Shown here one piece after another: positions 8,554 through 16,957 of a DNA stretch of 64,000 nucleotides. Origin of the DNA: Clostridium carboxidivorans P7 (GTDB lineage: Bacteria; Bacillota; Clostridia; Clostridiales; Clostridiaceae); NCBI RefSeq assembly GCF_001038625.1, contig NZ_CP011803.1:2914001-2978000 (forward strand). The letters run 5' to 3'. The notes below the pieces were generated by a model, which saw nothing but the letters and a program-made list of their open reading frames with translations, was not told where the DNA came from and searched no databases. Position numbers and translations under genes: made by a program. Numbering within the stretch: position 1 is the stretch's first letter; every line of letters starts with the position of its first letter.

Positions 8554-9801
8554 TTATTTTTGGTCTGCTTTAAGAACTGCATGAAGCATTACACTTGCAG
8601 CTTTTGTACATTGTTCAACTGAAGTAAATTCTGGTTCACAGTGGCTGTGTCCATCTTTACTTGGAGCAAATATCATAGTTGTAGGAATTACTTCAGATAC
8701 ATATTGAGCATCATGTCCTGCACCACTGTTGATGTACTGATTTGAATATCCAAGTTCATCCACGCTTTCCTTAACGTATTCTACCAATTTCTTATCATAA
8801 TACACTGTATCTCTAGCCCAAGCCTTTTCTACTTTACATGTGCATTTTTCAATTTCCTTACCATCAAGACTCTTAACAATAGCAAGAACCTTTTCAAGGA
8901 CCTTTGGATCTTCATGTCTTACATCAATTGAAAAATCAATCATATCAGGAATTACTGTATGAACACATGGATGACATACAATTTCTCCAGTTGTATATAC
9001 AAGATCTTTATCACCTAATTTATCAATTTCTTCATGTAAGTAGCAAAGAGCCTTAGCTGCAGCAAACAATGCATCATGTCTCTTATGCATTGGAGTTGTA
9101 CCTGCATGATCAGCTTGTCCGAATAATTTGACTCTGTAGTTGAACATACCAAGTACACAAGTTACAACACCAATATCATTACCTGCATCTTCAAGTATTG
9201 GTCCCTGTTCAATATGTGTTTCAAACATAGCCATATAGCCATTAGGTGCTAATCTGTTCTTTTCTTCTCCCTTATATGGACTTGCATCTAAAGCTTGTCC
9301 AAAAGTCTTTGTGCGATCTAATATGCTCTTTGAAGCTAACATATCTTCCTTTTTAAATTTACCACAAAGAATTCCTGATGACATCATAGCAGGTGGATAA
9401 AGAGAACCTTCTTCATTTGTCCAAATCATGGCTGTAATAGGATGTCTGTGTGGAATCTTATTAGTTGCAATTGTCTCCAAGACTTCCATAGCAGACAATA
9501 CACCTAAAATACCATCGTAATTTCCACCATTTTTAACTGAATCACAGTGAGATGCCATTGCAATTCTTTTTAGTCCCTTTTCTGAACCTTCAATAGTTGC
9601 ATATACATTAGCCATATCATCTGTCTCGATTGTTGCACCAATTGCTTTCATTCTCTTTACAAATTCATCTCTTGCCTGATGAGCTTCAGGTGACAATGAA
9701 TATCTAGTAATTCCACCGTGACCTGCGTCACCAAATTTACTAAATGTAACAATTTTATCTTCCATTCTATCTTTATCACAAGTTATCATTTTATTTCCCA
9801 T
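8554..9801 (-). CDS. M20-family amidohydrolase, probable beta-ureidopropionase / N-carbamoyl-amino-acid hydrolase
   Basis: Zinc-dependent peptidase-like hydrolase of the allantoate/ureidopropionase/L-carbamoylase group, about 415 residues. Metal ligands are in ASHCDSV (His, Asp), GGNYDGILG (Asp) and TNEEG (Glu-Glu), with a further His in GAGHDAQ. A dimerisation lid occupies roughly residues 215-330. Its place at the end of an operon with dihydropyrimidine dehydrogenase and dihydropyrimidinase genes makes N-carbamoyl-beta-alanine, released from dihydrouracil, the likely substrate. Sequence alone cannot exclude L-carbamoylase or allantoate amidohydrolase. The in-frame ATG at 9813 abuts the AGAGGG ribosome site; the ATG at 9801 is better spaced. 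Confidence 0.85.
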   Translation of the reverse strand: MGNKMITCDKDRMEDKIVTFSKFGDAGHGGITRYSLSPEAHQARDEFVKRMKAIGATIETDDMANVYATIEGSEKGLKRIAMASHCDSVKNGGNYDGILGVLSAMEVLETIATNKIPHRHPITAMIWTNEEGSLYPPAMMSSGILCGKFKKEDMLASKSILDRTKTFGQALDASPYKGEEKNRLAPNGYMAMFETHIEQGPILEDAGNDIGVVTCVLGMFNYRVKLFGQADHAGTTPMHKRHDALFAAAKALCYLHEEIDKLGDKDLVYTTGEIVCHPCVHTVIPDMIDFSIDVRHEDPKVLEKVLAIVKSLDGKEIEKCTCKVEKAWARDTVYYDKKLVEYVKESVDELGYSNQYINSGAGHDAQYVSEVIPTTMIFAPSKDGHSHCEPEFTSVEQCTKAASVMLHAVLKADQK

Positions 9802-9843
9802 TTTAAAACACATCCCTCTTTAATAATTATATAATTATTTAAG

Positions 9844-11229
9844 CTATATCATCATTGGAGCTTTTCTTACTATAAATTTACCTGCTCCTTCTTTTCCTAC
9901 AAATTTACCATCTTTAGCAACTACATTTCCTTTACTTATTGTAGTTACTGGATATCCCTTTAATTTGAATCCTTCATAAGGTGTATAATCCACATTTTCA
10001 TGAAGCATAGATTGTGTAACTGTAGTTTCAATATTTGGATCAAATACTACTAAATCAGCATCACTGCCTACTGCAATAGTTCCCTTTTGTGGATACATAC
10101 CATATACCTTAGCAGCATTTGTTGATGTTACTTGTACAAATCTATTTAAATCAAACTTTCCATCTACTACTCCATAAGTATAAATTAATGACATTCTAAG
10201 CTCTACTCCAGGTGCACCATTTGGAATCTTAGTGAATGATTCTTTTCCTAACTCTTTTTGTTTCATAAAGAAAGGACAATGATCTGTTGCTACTAATTGA
10301 ACAGTATTATCTTTTAAAGCTTTCCATACAACAGGCCAATTTTTCTTATCTCTAAGAGGTGGTGACATTACATATTTAGCTCCATTAAAGTCTGGTTCTC
10401 TATAGTTGTCCTCAGAAAGTAATAAATATTGAGGACAAGTTTCTCCCATTATTGGATAACCTTCGGCTCTTGCACGAGCTATTTCAGAAATGGAAGCTTC
10501 ACAAGTATTATGAACTACAAAAAGAGGTGCATTAACCATTCTGGCAAGCTTTATAGCTCTTCCACAAGCTTCTCCCTCTACTAAATCTGGACGTGATAAT
10601 GCATGATATATTGGTTCAGTTTTTCCCTCTGATAAAAGTTTCTTTGTATTATAATCTATAGCATAATAGTTCTCTGCATGAACGCAAGTTAATCCTCCAC
10701 TTTCGTTCACCTTCATTAAAGTTCTAAGTAAAGTACCATCATCTACTCTCATACCCTCATAAGTCATAAATAACTTAACACTAGAGTATCCTTCTTTAAT
10801 CATTTCAGGTATTTCATTCATAACATCTTCAGTCATATCTGTTATATTCATATGAATACCATAATCTATAACTGCTTTACCATCTGATTTTTCACGCCAT
10901 ATTTTAGCAGTTTCTTTTAAGGATTTTCCTTTTGGTTGAACAGCAAAATCTACAATAGTAGTAGTTCCACCACAAGCTGCTGCTATAGTTCCAGTTTTAA
11001 AATTATCACTGGAGAAAGTGCCTCCAAAAGGCATGTCCATATGAGTATGAGGATCTATTCCTCCTGGAAATACGTATTTACCCTTTGCATCTACAACTTC
11101 AACTGCATCTTCATTTAAATCTGATGACAATTCTACAATCTTACCATCTTTTATACCAATATCTGCTCTATAAGTATCAGAAGCTGTTACTACAACCCCG
11201 TTTTTTACTATCATATCAAACTTTTTCAT
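9844..11229 (-). CDS. hydA: dihydropyrimidinase / hydantoinase
   Basis: Metal-dependent cyclic amidase opening dihydrouracil or dihydrothymine (and hydantoins) to N-carbamoyl-beta-amino acids. 461 residues, typical. Binuclear-site motifs: GIDPHTHMDMPF near residue 60 (two His), the carbamylated lysine in SSVKLFMTYEG near 150, His in VHAENYYA and VHNTCE, and Asp in VATDHCPF near 316. The allantoinase/DHPase C-terminal beta segment (GTIAVGSDADLVVFDP) is present. GGGGGG ribosome site before the ATG. It follows the DUF1097 gene after about 150 bases holding a 13-bp hairpin, and precedes the amidohydrolase that would take its product. Confidence 0.92.
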   Translation of the reverse strand: MKKFDMIVKNGVVVTASDTYRADIGIKDGKIVELSSDLNEDAVEVVDAKGKYVFPGGIDPHTHMDMPFGGTFSSDNFKTGTIAAACGGTTTIVDFAVQPKGKSLKETAKIWREKSDGKAVIDYGIHMNITDMTEDVMNEIPEMIKEGYSSVKLFMTYEGMRVDDGTLLRTLMKVNESGGLTCVHAENYYAIDYNTKKLLSEGKTEPIYHALSRPDLVEGEACGRAIKLARMVNAPLFVVHNTCEASISEIARARAEGYPIMGETCPQYLLLSEDNYREPDFNGAKYVMSPPLRDKKNWPVVWKALKDNTVQLVATDHCPFFMKQKELGKESFTKIPNGAPGVELRMSLIYTYGVVDGKFDLNRFVQVTSTNAAKVYGMYPQKGTIAVGSDADLVVFDPNIETTVTQSMLHENVDYTPYEGFKLKGYPVTTISKGNVVAKDGKFVGKEGAGKFIVRKAPMMI

Positions 11230-11327
11230 TTTATACCCCCCTAAAGTTATAATCCTTTATAAGATAAAAACCCTGCATTATATATCATCTGCTTAACATT
11301 CTTAATATGATATAATTAATCTATGAA

Positions 11328-11367
11328 ATTCATCCATATGCGGCTAATAAACCTCATATGGATGAAT
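11328..11367. repeat. 13-bp perfect hairpin between the DUF1097 and hydA genes
   Basis: Arms ATTCATCCATATG / CATATGGATGAAT, 14-base loop, inside the operon. No T run follows on the minus strand, so it is more likely an RNA processing, stabilising or attenuating element than a full terminator. Confidence 0.55.
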
Positions 11368-11383
11368 CCAATAATATATTCCG

Positions 11384-11881
11384 TTATCCTTGTTTTTCCA
11401 CCAAATTCTCTTCCGTTTCCTTCTTATTGGTTAATCTTACTAATAATTCTCCACCAGCATCTGAAAGCAAGCCTACAACTGAACCCATTAAAAGTGCTAC
11501 TACTGTAGATAAATAGGTTCCATTTAAAGCAAGCATTCCAAAAGTTGTAGAGCATCCAATATATACTCCTGGTACAAACGACAAGTTCTTCCACTTAGCT
11601 TCTGCAACTATACCAAATGAAATAACTCCCGTCATAATAGCAACTATATTAGGAACATGGAGAACCTTAGATACTTCCACACAAATTATGGCCCATAATA
11701 CTCCTACCATATTTGCAATCATACCTTTTACCCAGCCCTTTATAAATCTCTCTCCTGATGCATAATAGGTTGTAGTGCCCATAAACCCTGCCCAAGTTGA
11801 AACTCCAACGGCTGCGCTTAAATTAGCCCATATCCATGCCAATATCCCCATGCTAATAGCACCTGACATTATCGCGCTCAT
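11384..11881 (-). CDS. DUF1097 family inner-membrane protein
   Basis: 165 residues with about five hydrophobic segments, rich in Gly and Ala, resembling the DUF1097 family (E. coli YcdZ type). Function is not established. It lies inside the pyrimidine-degradation operon, 26 bases after preA, with an AAGGGGAG ribosome site. The operon has no other transport gene, so a role in uptake of uracil/thymine or export of a product is a reasonable inference from position, not from sequence. Confidence 0.75.
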   Translation of the reverse strand: MSAIMSGAISMGILAWIWANLSAAVGVSTWAGFMGTTTYYASGERFIKGWVKGMIANMVGVLWAIICVEVSKVLHVPNIVAIMTGVISFGIVAEAKWKNLSFVPGVYIGCSTTFGMLALNGTYLSTVVALLMGSVVGLLSDAGGELLVRLTNKKETEENLVEKQG

Positions 11882-11906
11882 AAAAACTCCCCTTTACCGT
11901 TTTTTG

Positions 11907-13145
11907 TTAAAGAGATATTTCTCTCTTTACACCGAAATCTTTAAATTCGATTTCTCCTTTTGTTATACATCCTTCTATTGGGCATACTAGTGCACATAAA
12001 TGACAACCTACACAATTATCTTTATTTATTGAAGGTTTTCTATTTTCTTCATCCCATACTACAGCTTGATGAGCTCCATCGTAGCATGAAATATAACATC
12101 TTCCACATCCAATACACTTATCAGTATCATATTTTGGATATACTATATAATCTCTATCTAAATTTTCAGCTGGTACCATATTGTCAAGTGCTGCACCAAC
12201 TAAATCTGAAAGCTTTTCTACACCTTTTTCTTCCATATAGTATTGTATTCCACTTATCATATCCTCAACTATTCTATATCCATACTGCATAATAGCTGTA
12301 GTTACCTGAAGATTTGCTGCACCTAACATTATAAATTCAAGAGCATCTTCCCAAGTTTCTATTCCTCCAATACCACTTATTGGAACATTTTTAAGTTTTG
12401 GTTCTTTAGCAAGTTGATTTATAAATCTTAAAGCTATTGGTTTAACAGCTTTTCCTGAATATCCAGATATAGATGATTTACCATTTACTATTGGAAGACC
12501 TACTTTTTTATCTAAGTCAACTCCAGTAATACATTTTATTGTATTGATGGCAGCAATTCCTGTAGCTCCACCTTCTATTGAAGCTATTGCTGGTACTTCC
12601 ATGTTTCCTATATTTGGAGTCATTTTTGCAAGTACTGGAAGATGAGTTCCTCTTCTTACTGCTGCTGAATATTTTTTAACTAGTTCAGGATTTTGTCCAA
12701 CATCTGAACCCATAGCATGACTTGTCATTTGTGGACATGAGAAGTTACATTCAATAATGTCTGCACCTATTTCTGTAACAAGCTGTGCAAGTTTAGTCCA
12801 TTCTTCTTCATTTGAACCCATTATTGAAGCTACTAATACTTTGTTTGGATAATTTTCTTTAAGTTTTTTCATATCTGCAAGATTCTGTTCAAGTGAATGT
12901 TCTGAAACTTGCTCCATATTTTTAAATCCTATAAAAGGAGTTCCTTCTTTTTTATTAGCATCAAAACGTGGTGAAACTTCTATCATTTTTTCCATAGCAG
13001 CTGTCTTAAAAACTATGCCGCCCCAACCTGTTTCTAATGCTTTTGCACACATTTCATAATTATTTCCAACTGGTGATGATGATAGGAAAAATGGATTTTC
13101 ACATTTTACCCCACAAAACTCTATTGAAAGATCTTTTTTTCTCAT
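11907..13145 (-). CDS. preA: NAD-dependent dihydropyrimidine dehydrogenase, PreA subunit
   Basis: Catalytic subunit that reduces uracil/thymine to the 5,6-dihydro form (or the reverse) with FMN. An N-terminal dihydroorotate-dehydrogenase-like barrel has the ECNFSCPQM loop near residue 135 carrying the expected active-site Cys, and [16 protein letters not shown] as phosphate-binding segment. A C-terminal 2x[4Fe-4S] ferredoxin domain follows ([11 protein letters not shown] near 340, [16 protein letters not shown] near 375). 412 residues, the usual PreA length. It follows preT by 31 bases with a GAGGAGG ribosome site; the two should form the PreTA complex. Confidence 0.94.
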   Translation of the reverse strand: MRKKDLSIEFCGVKCENPFFLSSSPVGNNYEMCAKALETGWGGIVFKTAAMEKMIEVSPRFDANKKEGTPFIGFKNMEQVSEHSLEQNLADMKKLKENYPNKVLVASIMGSNEEEWTKLAQLVTEIGADIIECNFSCPQMTSHAMGSDVGQNPELVKKYSAAVRRGTHLPVLAKMTPNIGNMEVPAIASIEGGATGIAAINTIKCITGVDLDKKVGLPIVNGKSSISGYSGKAVKPIALRFINQLAKEPKLKNVPISGIGGIETWEDALEFIMLGAANLQVTTAIMQYGYRIVEDMISGIQYYMEEKGVEKLSDLVGAALDNMVPAENLDRDYIVYPKYDTDKCIGCGRCYISCYDGAHQAVVWDEENRKPSINKDNCVGCHLCALVCPIEGCITKGEIEFKDFGVKREISL

Positions 13146-13176
13146 TTAAACTACGCCTCCTCAATTTCCTGTGTAA

Positions 13177-14442
13177 CTATCTTATACCTGCTAAATAAGA
13201 ATCTATTGATTCTCCAGCTAATTTACCTAATGCAACAGCTTGTACAACTGTTTTATCTCCCTCAACTATATCTCCTGCTGCAAATACATCTGATACATTT
13301 GTTCTACAATCTTCTGTAGCTACTATTCCTTTTCCATCAACTTTTACATCAACAATAGCTTTTACATCTTCTGGTTCTTGTCCTACTGCAAATATGATCA
13401 TATCAGCTGTAAGTTCTACTGCAGCTGATCCATCAAACATGCCTTCTGCTTTAAAACTTGCAACATTTCCGCCATTGCCTGTTATTTCTGATGGTTTAAA
13501 TCCTGTAAATATAGGAATATTTAATGATTGGATATATTCTCTTTCTTTTACATCTGCAGGCATTTTTTCTATAGTTCTTCTGTAAATTATTTTTACGTCT
13601 TCACATCCAAGTAATTTAGCAGTTGATGCACAGTCCATAGCAACGTCACCGCCACCGATAACGATTACATGACTACCTACTTTTACATCACCTTTATTAG
13701 TTTTAGCTTTTCCAAGGAAATCTACACCGTTTACAACGCCTTCTAAATCAGCGCCTTTAACATCTATAGCTTTTCCTTTTTGAATTCCACTAGAAATTAA
13801 GAATGCTTTAAATCCTTTTGATCTAAGATCATCTATTTTAATATCTTTTCCAACTTTACAATTTGTTTTAAATTCTACCCCTAGTTCTTTTATGTAGTTT
13901 ATTTCATCTTCTACAACTTCTTGAGGTAATCTTTCAGGTGGTATTCCGTAACTTAACCATCCACCTAAAATATCTTTTTCTTCAAATACAGTTACGTTAT
14001 ATCCTCTTAATGCAAGTGTTGCTGCTGCTGAAAGACCACTTGGTCCAGCACCTATAATTGCTACTTTTTCTTTTGTAGCTTCTACTTTGTCTAACACTTT
14101 CATATTTATATTTTTCTCGTAATCTGTTAAATATCTTTGTAACTCACCTATTCTTATAGGTTTGTCTATACCACATCTGCTGCAAGCTCCTTCACAATAT
14201 TTGTCATAAGGGCATACTCTTGCGCATACTCCAGCAAGCACATTATTTGTTCTTATAGTTTCTACTGCTCCTTTGAAATTTCTAAAACGAAGTGAACGGA
14301 TGAATTTTGATGGATTGGTTCCTGCTGGACAAGCCTTGCTGCAAGGTGCATCATGGCATAAAAGACATCTTGCTGCCTCTTCCATTGCTAAAAGAGGTGT
14401 CAATGGTTTGTTTGTTTCTTCTAAGTATTTTCTTGTTTCCAT
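13177..14442 (-). CDS. preT: NAD-dependent dihydropyrimidine dehydrogenase, PreT subunit
   Basis: Electron-transfer subunit that passes electrons between NAD(P)H and PreA. An N-terminal Fe-S region has CLLCHDAPCSKAC (about residue 26) and CARVCPYDKYCEGAC (about 73). An FAD-binding GAGPSGLSAA is near 132 and an NAD-binding GGGDVAMDCA near 270. The C-terminal FAD-contacting FAAGDIVEG closes the fold. 421 residues. The same fold occurs in the glutamate synthase small subunit (GltD), but immediate pairing with preA settles the role. First gene of the operon; AAGGGG ribosome site about 12 bases before the ATG. Confidence 0.92.
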   Translation of the reverse strand: METRKYLEETNKPLTPLLAMEEAARCLLCHDAPCSKACPAGTNPSKFIRSLRFRNFKGAVETIRTNNVLAGVCARVCPYDKYCEGACSRCGIDKPIRIGELQRYLTDYEKNINMKVLDKVEATKEKVAIIGAGPSGLSAAATLALRGYNVTVFEEKDILGGWLSYGIPPERLPQEVVEDEINYIKELGVEFKTNCKVGKDIKIDDLRSKGFKAFLISSGIQKGKAIDVKGADLEGVVNGVDFLGKAKTNKGDVKVGSHVIVIGGGDVAMDCASTAKLLGCEDVKIIYRRTIEKMPADVKEREYIQSLNIPIFTGFKPSEITGNGGNVASFKAEGMFDGSAAVELTADMIIFAVGQEPEDVKAIVDVKVDGKGIVATEDCRTNVSDVFAAGDIVEGDKTVVQAVALGKLAGESIDSYLAGIR

Positions 14443-14889
14443 TTAGTATTTTCCCCTTTCGAGATTTTATATATTTTATATTTTATAATGGTTTTTAGAA
14501 GGAACCGTATATTTATATATATCTGTCTTCCTTCTGTTAACATATTAACACTTATTTTTCAACATTTCTACAGCTTGTCTTCTACTTTTTACGACACAGC
14601 TTGCTGGTTTGCTGTTGGAGAATATTTAATTTCATAATTTTATATAAATAGATTTTATTGTTGCAATTATGAAAACCTTTTTATTTCGGTTGTTGCATTG
14701 TAATAACCCTCTATACATTCAAATCAATGTATATTCAGTCAATTCTGTTTTTTCGACTTTTTCTTAAATTTTTTTATATAACTGTTAAAAAAATTTTTTT
14801 AAAAAATTTTCAAAAATCTTTTCTGAATACTATATTTTTTCCAAGTTCGATACCAATTACTGTATCCTTTAGCTATTTCATGCCAAATA
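14443..14889. promoter_or_regulatory. upstream region of the preT operon with a direct repeat
   Basis: No gene seen. TTGTTGCA occurs twice in the same orientation (14658-14665 and 14690-14697), 32 bases apart, about three helical turns, as expected for a regulator binding one face of DNA. A T/A-rich tract lies beyond, at 14780-14815. No regulator gene adjoins. Confidence 0.35.
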
Positions 14890-14922
14890 AAAAGAGAAAG
14901 CAAAAACTAAGCTTTCTCTTTT
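14890..14922. terminator. terminator of cysS
   Basis: Stem AAAAGAGAAAGC / GCTTTCTCTTTT, 9-base loop, 15 bases past the cysS stop; T-rich on the minus strand after the stem. Confidence 0.8.
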
Positions 14923-14936
14923 ACTTAAATTTTCTA

Positions 14937-16352
14937 TCACTTTAATTTCCATTTAGTTCCTTCTTTAGAATCTAAAATTTCAATATTCATGAAACTTAAT
15001 TTATCCCTAATTTCATCTGCTTTAGACCAATCTTTATTTTTTCTTGCCATATCTCTTTCTTTTATAAGTTCATCCACAAGTTCACTATCTATATTAGAAT
15101 CTAAATTTTGTTCCTCATTTGGCTCAAACAAATTCATTGATAGTACTGTATCAAAGCTCTCTACTAAATGGCATTTTTCCCTGCTGGTAAGTTCATTATC
15201 TTTTACTACTTCCCATAGAACAGTAAAAGCATTTGGCATATTCAAATCATCACTTATTTTTTCTGCAAATTTATTCTTATAATTTTTTATCTTTTCCAGG
15301 TCTAATCTTTGATCCTCTTTTGCATCCTTTGCTAAAGCTGCTACTTTATTCTTTAATTTTTTATATGCAATTTCAGCATCCTTTAGTGCATCAAAACTGA
15401 ATAACAATTGTTTTCTATATCTTGATTGAAGACAAAAATATCTATAAACTAGAGGATTAAATCCTTCTTCCTCTAATTTATTTACTGTTAAAAAATCACC
15501 TTTAGATTTTGACATTTTTCCACTATCCAGCACAAGGAACTCTCCATGCATCCAGTAATTTACCCATTTATGTCCTATTGCTCCTTCAGATTGAGCAATT
15601 TCATTTGTATGATGAACTGGAATATGATCTACTCCGCCGCAATGTACATCTATTCTTTCTCCTAAATATTTCATAGACATAGCTGAGCACTCAAGGTGCC
15701 AACCTGGAAATCCTCTTCCCCAAGGTGAATCCCACTGCATAATTTGATTTTTAAATTTTGAATTTGTAAACCATAATACAAAGTCTAGCGGATTCTTTTT
15801 ATTTTCATCTACTTCTACTCTATTTCCAGCTTCTAATTCTTCCATGCTCAAATTTGCAAGCTTATTGTAATCTTCAAATTTATCGATTTCATAATATACA
15901 TTTCCATTTGATATATAAGTGTATCCCTTTTCCTCTAGCTTTTTTATTAAATTTATCATATCATCAATATGTTCTGTAGCTCTACAAATTACAGTTGGAG
16001 TTTCCACATTTAATTTTTTACAATCATCTAAAAATGCATTTTCATAAAATTTTGCTATTTCCCATACACTTTTATTTTCACGTTTTGCACCTAATTCCAT
16101 TTTATCTTCACCTTCATCTGCATCAGACTGAAGATGACCTACATCCGTAATATTCATTACATGTTTTACTTCATAACCTAAATATCTTAAAGACTTTTTT
16201 AATACATCTTCAAATATATATGTTCTTAAATTTCCGATATGTGCAAAATTATAAACGGTAGGTCCACAAGTGTACATTCCCACCTTTCCTTCCAATATAG
16301 GTACAAATTTTTCTTTTTTTCTGGACATAGTGTTATAAACATAAAAATCCAT
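14937..16352 (-). CDS. cysS: cysteinyl-tRNA synthetase
   Basis: Class I synthetase charging tRNA(Cys). The zinc Cys and HIGH-type motif are in TCGPTVYNFAHIGNLR (residues 29-44), another zinc ligand in HLECSAMS near 210, and the KMSKS loop in SGKMSKSKGDF near 270. The C-terminal DALR and anticodon region ends in WSKADEIRDKLSFMNIEILD. 471 residues, complete. AGGGAG ribosome site 9-10 bases before the ATG. It is transcribed from a promoter some 420 bases upstream, through a leader with a Cys-rich peptide, a terminator and a repeat-like block; no T-box core (GGTGG-ACC) is present. Confidence 0.96.
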   Translation of the reverse strand: MDFYVYNTMSRKKEKFVPILEGKVGMYTCGPTVYNFAHIGNLRTYIFEDVLKKSLRYLGYEVKHVMNITDVGHLQSDADEGEDKMELGAKRENKSVWEIAKFYENAFLDDCKKLNVETPTVICRATEHIDDMINLIKKLEEKGYTYISNGNVYYEIDKFEDYNKLANLSMEELEAGNRVEVDENKKNPLDFVLWFTNSKFKNQIMQWDSPWGRGFPGWHLECSAMSMKYLGERIDVHCGGVDHIPVHHTNEIAQSEGAIGHKWVNYWMHGEFLVLDSGKMSKSKGDFLTVNKLEEEGFNPLVYRYFCLQSRYRKQLLFSFDALKDAEIAYKKLKNKVAALAKDAKEDQRLDLEKIKNYKNKFAEKISDDLNMPNAFTVLWEVVKDNELTSREKCHLVESFDTVLSMNLFEPNEEQNLDSNIDSELVDELIKERDMARKNKDWSKADEIRDKLSFMNIEILDSKEGTKWKLK

Positions 16353-16410
16353 AGGTAGTCTCTCCCTTCAATACTTTTGTTTTTATGTATTACCAAAAAG
16401 TTCTTTATAT

Positions 16411-16604
16411 CAAGTGATTCTTAGACTCAGATGGAAGTTTGCTTATGAGGAATACCTCTTACCTGAGCAAAAGCTCGTAAAATGCCATTTAGGCATTTTA
16501 CCCATCTGAGTCTTAGAAGAACTTATCCAGGGGCGTGTCAGCCGTTATCTCCCACCTTAGGAGGATTGGAGTGTTACGGATGGTAGCCATCGGATAAATT
16601 TAGG
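16411..16604. repeat. hairpin-rich repeat-like block in the cysS leader
   Basis: About 195 bases made almost wholly of inverted repeats. A 17-bp perfect pair spans 16418-16434 and 16502-16518 (TTCTTAGACTCAGATGG and its complement). Inside it lie small hairpins (GAGG/CCTC, GAGC/GCTC, AAAATGCC/GGCATTTT). To the right is a nested structure closed by TTATCC/GGATAA with inner CCGT/ACGG, CTCC/GGAG and ATGG/CCAT stems. The left 19 bases recur exactly at 55644-55662. It could be a non-autonomous element (MITE or IS200/IS605-type end) or a structured RNA; I cannot decide between them. Confidence 0.5.
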
Positions 16605-16642
16605 TAATAAAAAACTACAGGATAATAAAAATCACCTGCAGT
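16605..16642 (-). terminator. leader terminator (attenuator) of cysS
   Basis: On the minus strand ACTGCAGG ... CCTGTAGT (8 pairs, one G-U) is followed at once by TTTTTTATT. It lies 38 bases after the stop codon of the leader peptide and upstream of cysS, so it must be bypassed for cysS expression from the distal promoter. Confidence 0.75.
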
Positions 16643-16679
16643 GTATAAAATAAATTTACTTAAATTTCAAAAAATATTT

Positions 16680-16742
16680 TTAATGTACGCAGGTCGTATT
16701 TGATTTTAAATGAAAATTAAAACAATTTAAACAACAACACAT
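16680..16742 (-). CDS. Cys-rich leader peptide upstream of cysS (20 residues)
   Basis: ATG at 16742 with a perfect AGGAGGT ribosome site 9 bases upstream; stop TAA at 16680-16682. The peptide begins MCCCLNC and ends TTCVH: five Cys in 20 residues, three of them consecutive at codons 2-4. The ribosome-site segment AGGTCGTAT (16746-16754) is exactly complementary to the 3' part of the same frame (16691-16699). The next bases of that 3' part (ACCTGC, 16689-16694) are complementary to the 5' arm of the downstream terminator (16634-16639). This is the architecture of an attenuation leader whose translation reports Cys-tRNA supply. The reading frame is seen directly; the regulatory role is inferred. 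Confidence 0.7.
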   Translation of the reverse strand: MCCCLNCFNFHLKSNTTCVH

Positions 16743-16775
16743 GATATACGACCTCCTAAAGTTTACTATATATAA

Positions 16776-16803
16776 ATCTTACCACAATTATGAAATAATG
16801 CAA
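16776..16803 (-). promoter_or_regulatory. promoter of the cysS leader
   Basis: On the minus strand TTGCAT (16798-16803), a 16-base spacer and TAAGAT (16776-16781), about 35 bases before the leader-peptide ATG. Good position, moderate match to the sigma-A consensus. Confidence 0.45.
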
Positions 16804-16957
16804 TAATCTCGAAAAACTTTTATTATATATTATGTTTTATTATTTTAATATTATACATTAACTGACACTAAAATACAGAATAAAATTTATGATGACGTTT
16901 TTTAATTAAGCATAAACTAAAATTAATTGAATATATTTAGAAGTGTTTTTTTAAAAT

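Noticed and set aside
8554..9801. Allantoate amidohydrolase as the primary call
   Set aside because: The family cannot be separated by motifs alone, and no allantoinase or ureidoglycolate genes are present; the operon points to beta-ureidopropionase.
13177..14442. Glutamate synthase small subunit (gltD)
   Set aside because: Same fold, but it is paired with preA, and no large glutamate synthase subunit is present.
16411..16604. A Cys-specific T-box for cysS
   Set aside because: There is an AAGGTGGGAG stretch, but no AGGGTGG-ACC-GCG core, no Stem I motifs and no terminator placed after it.
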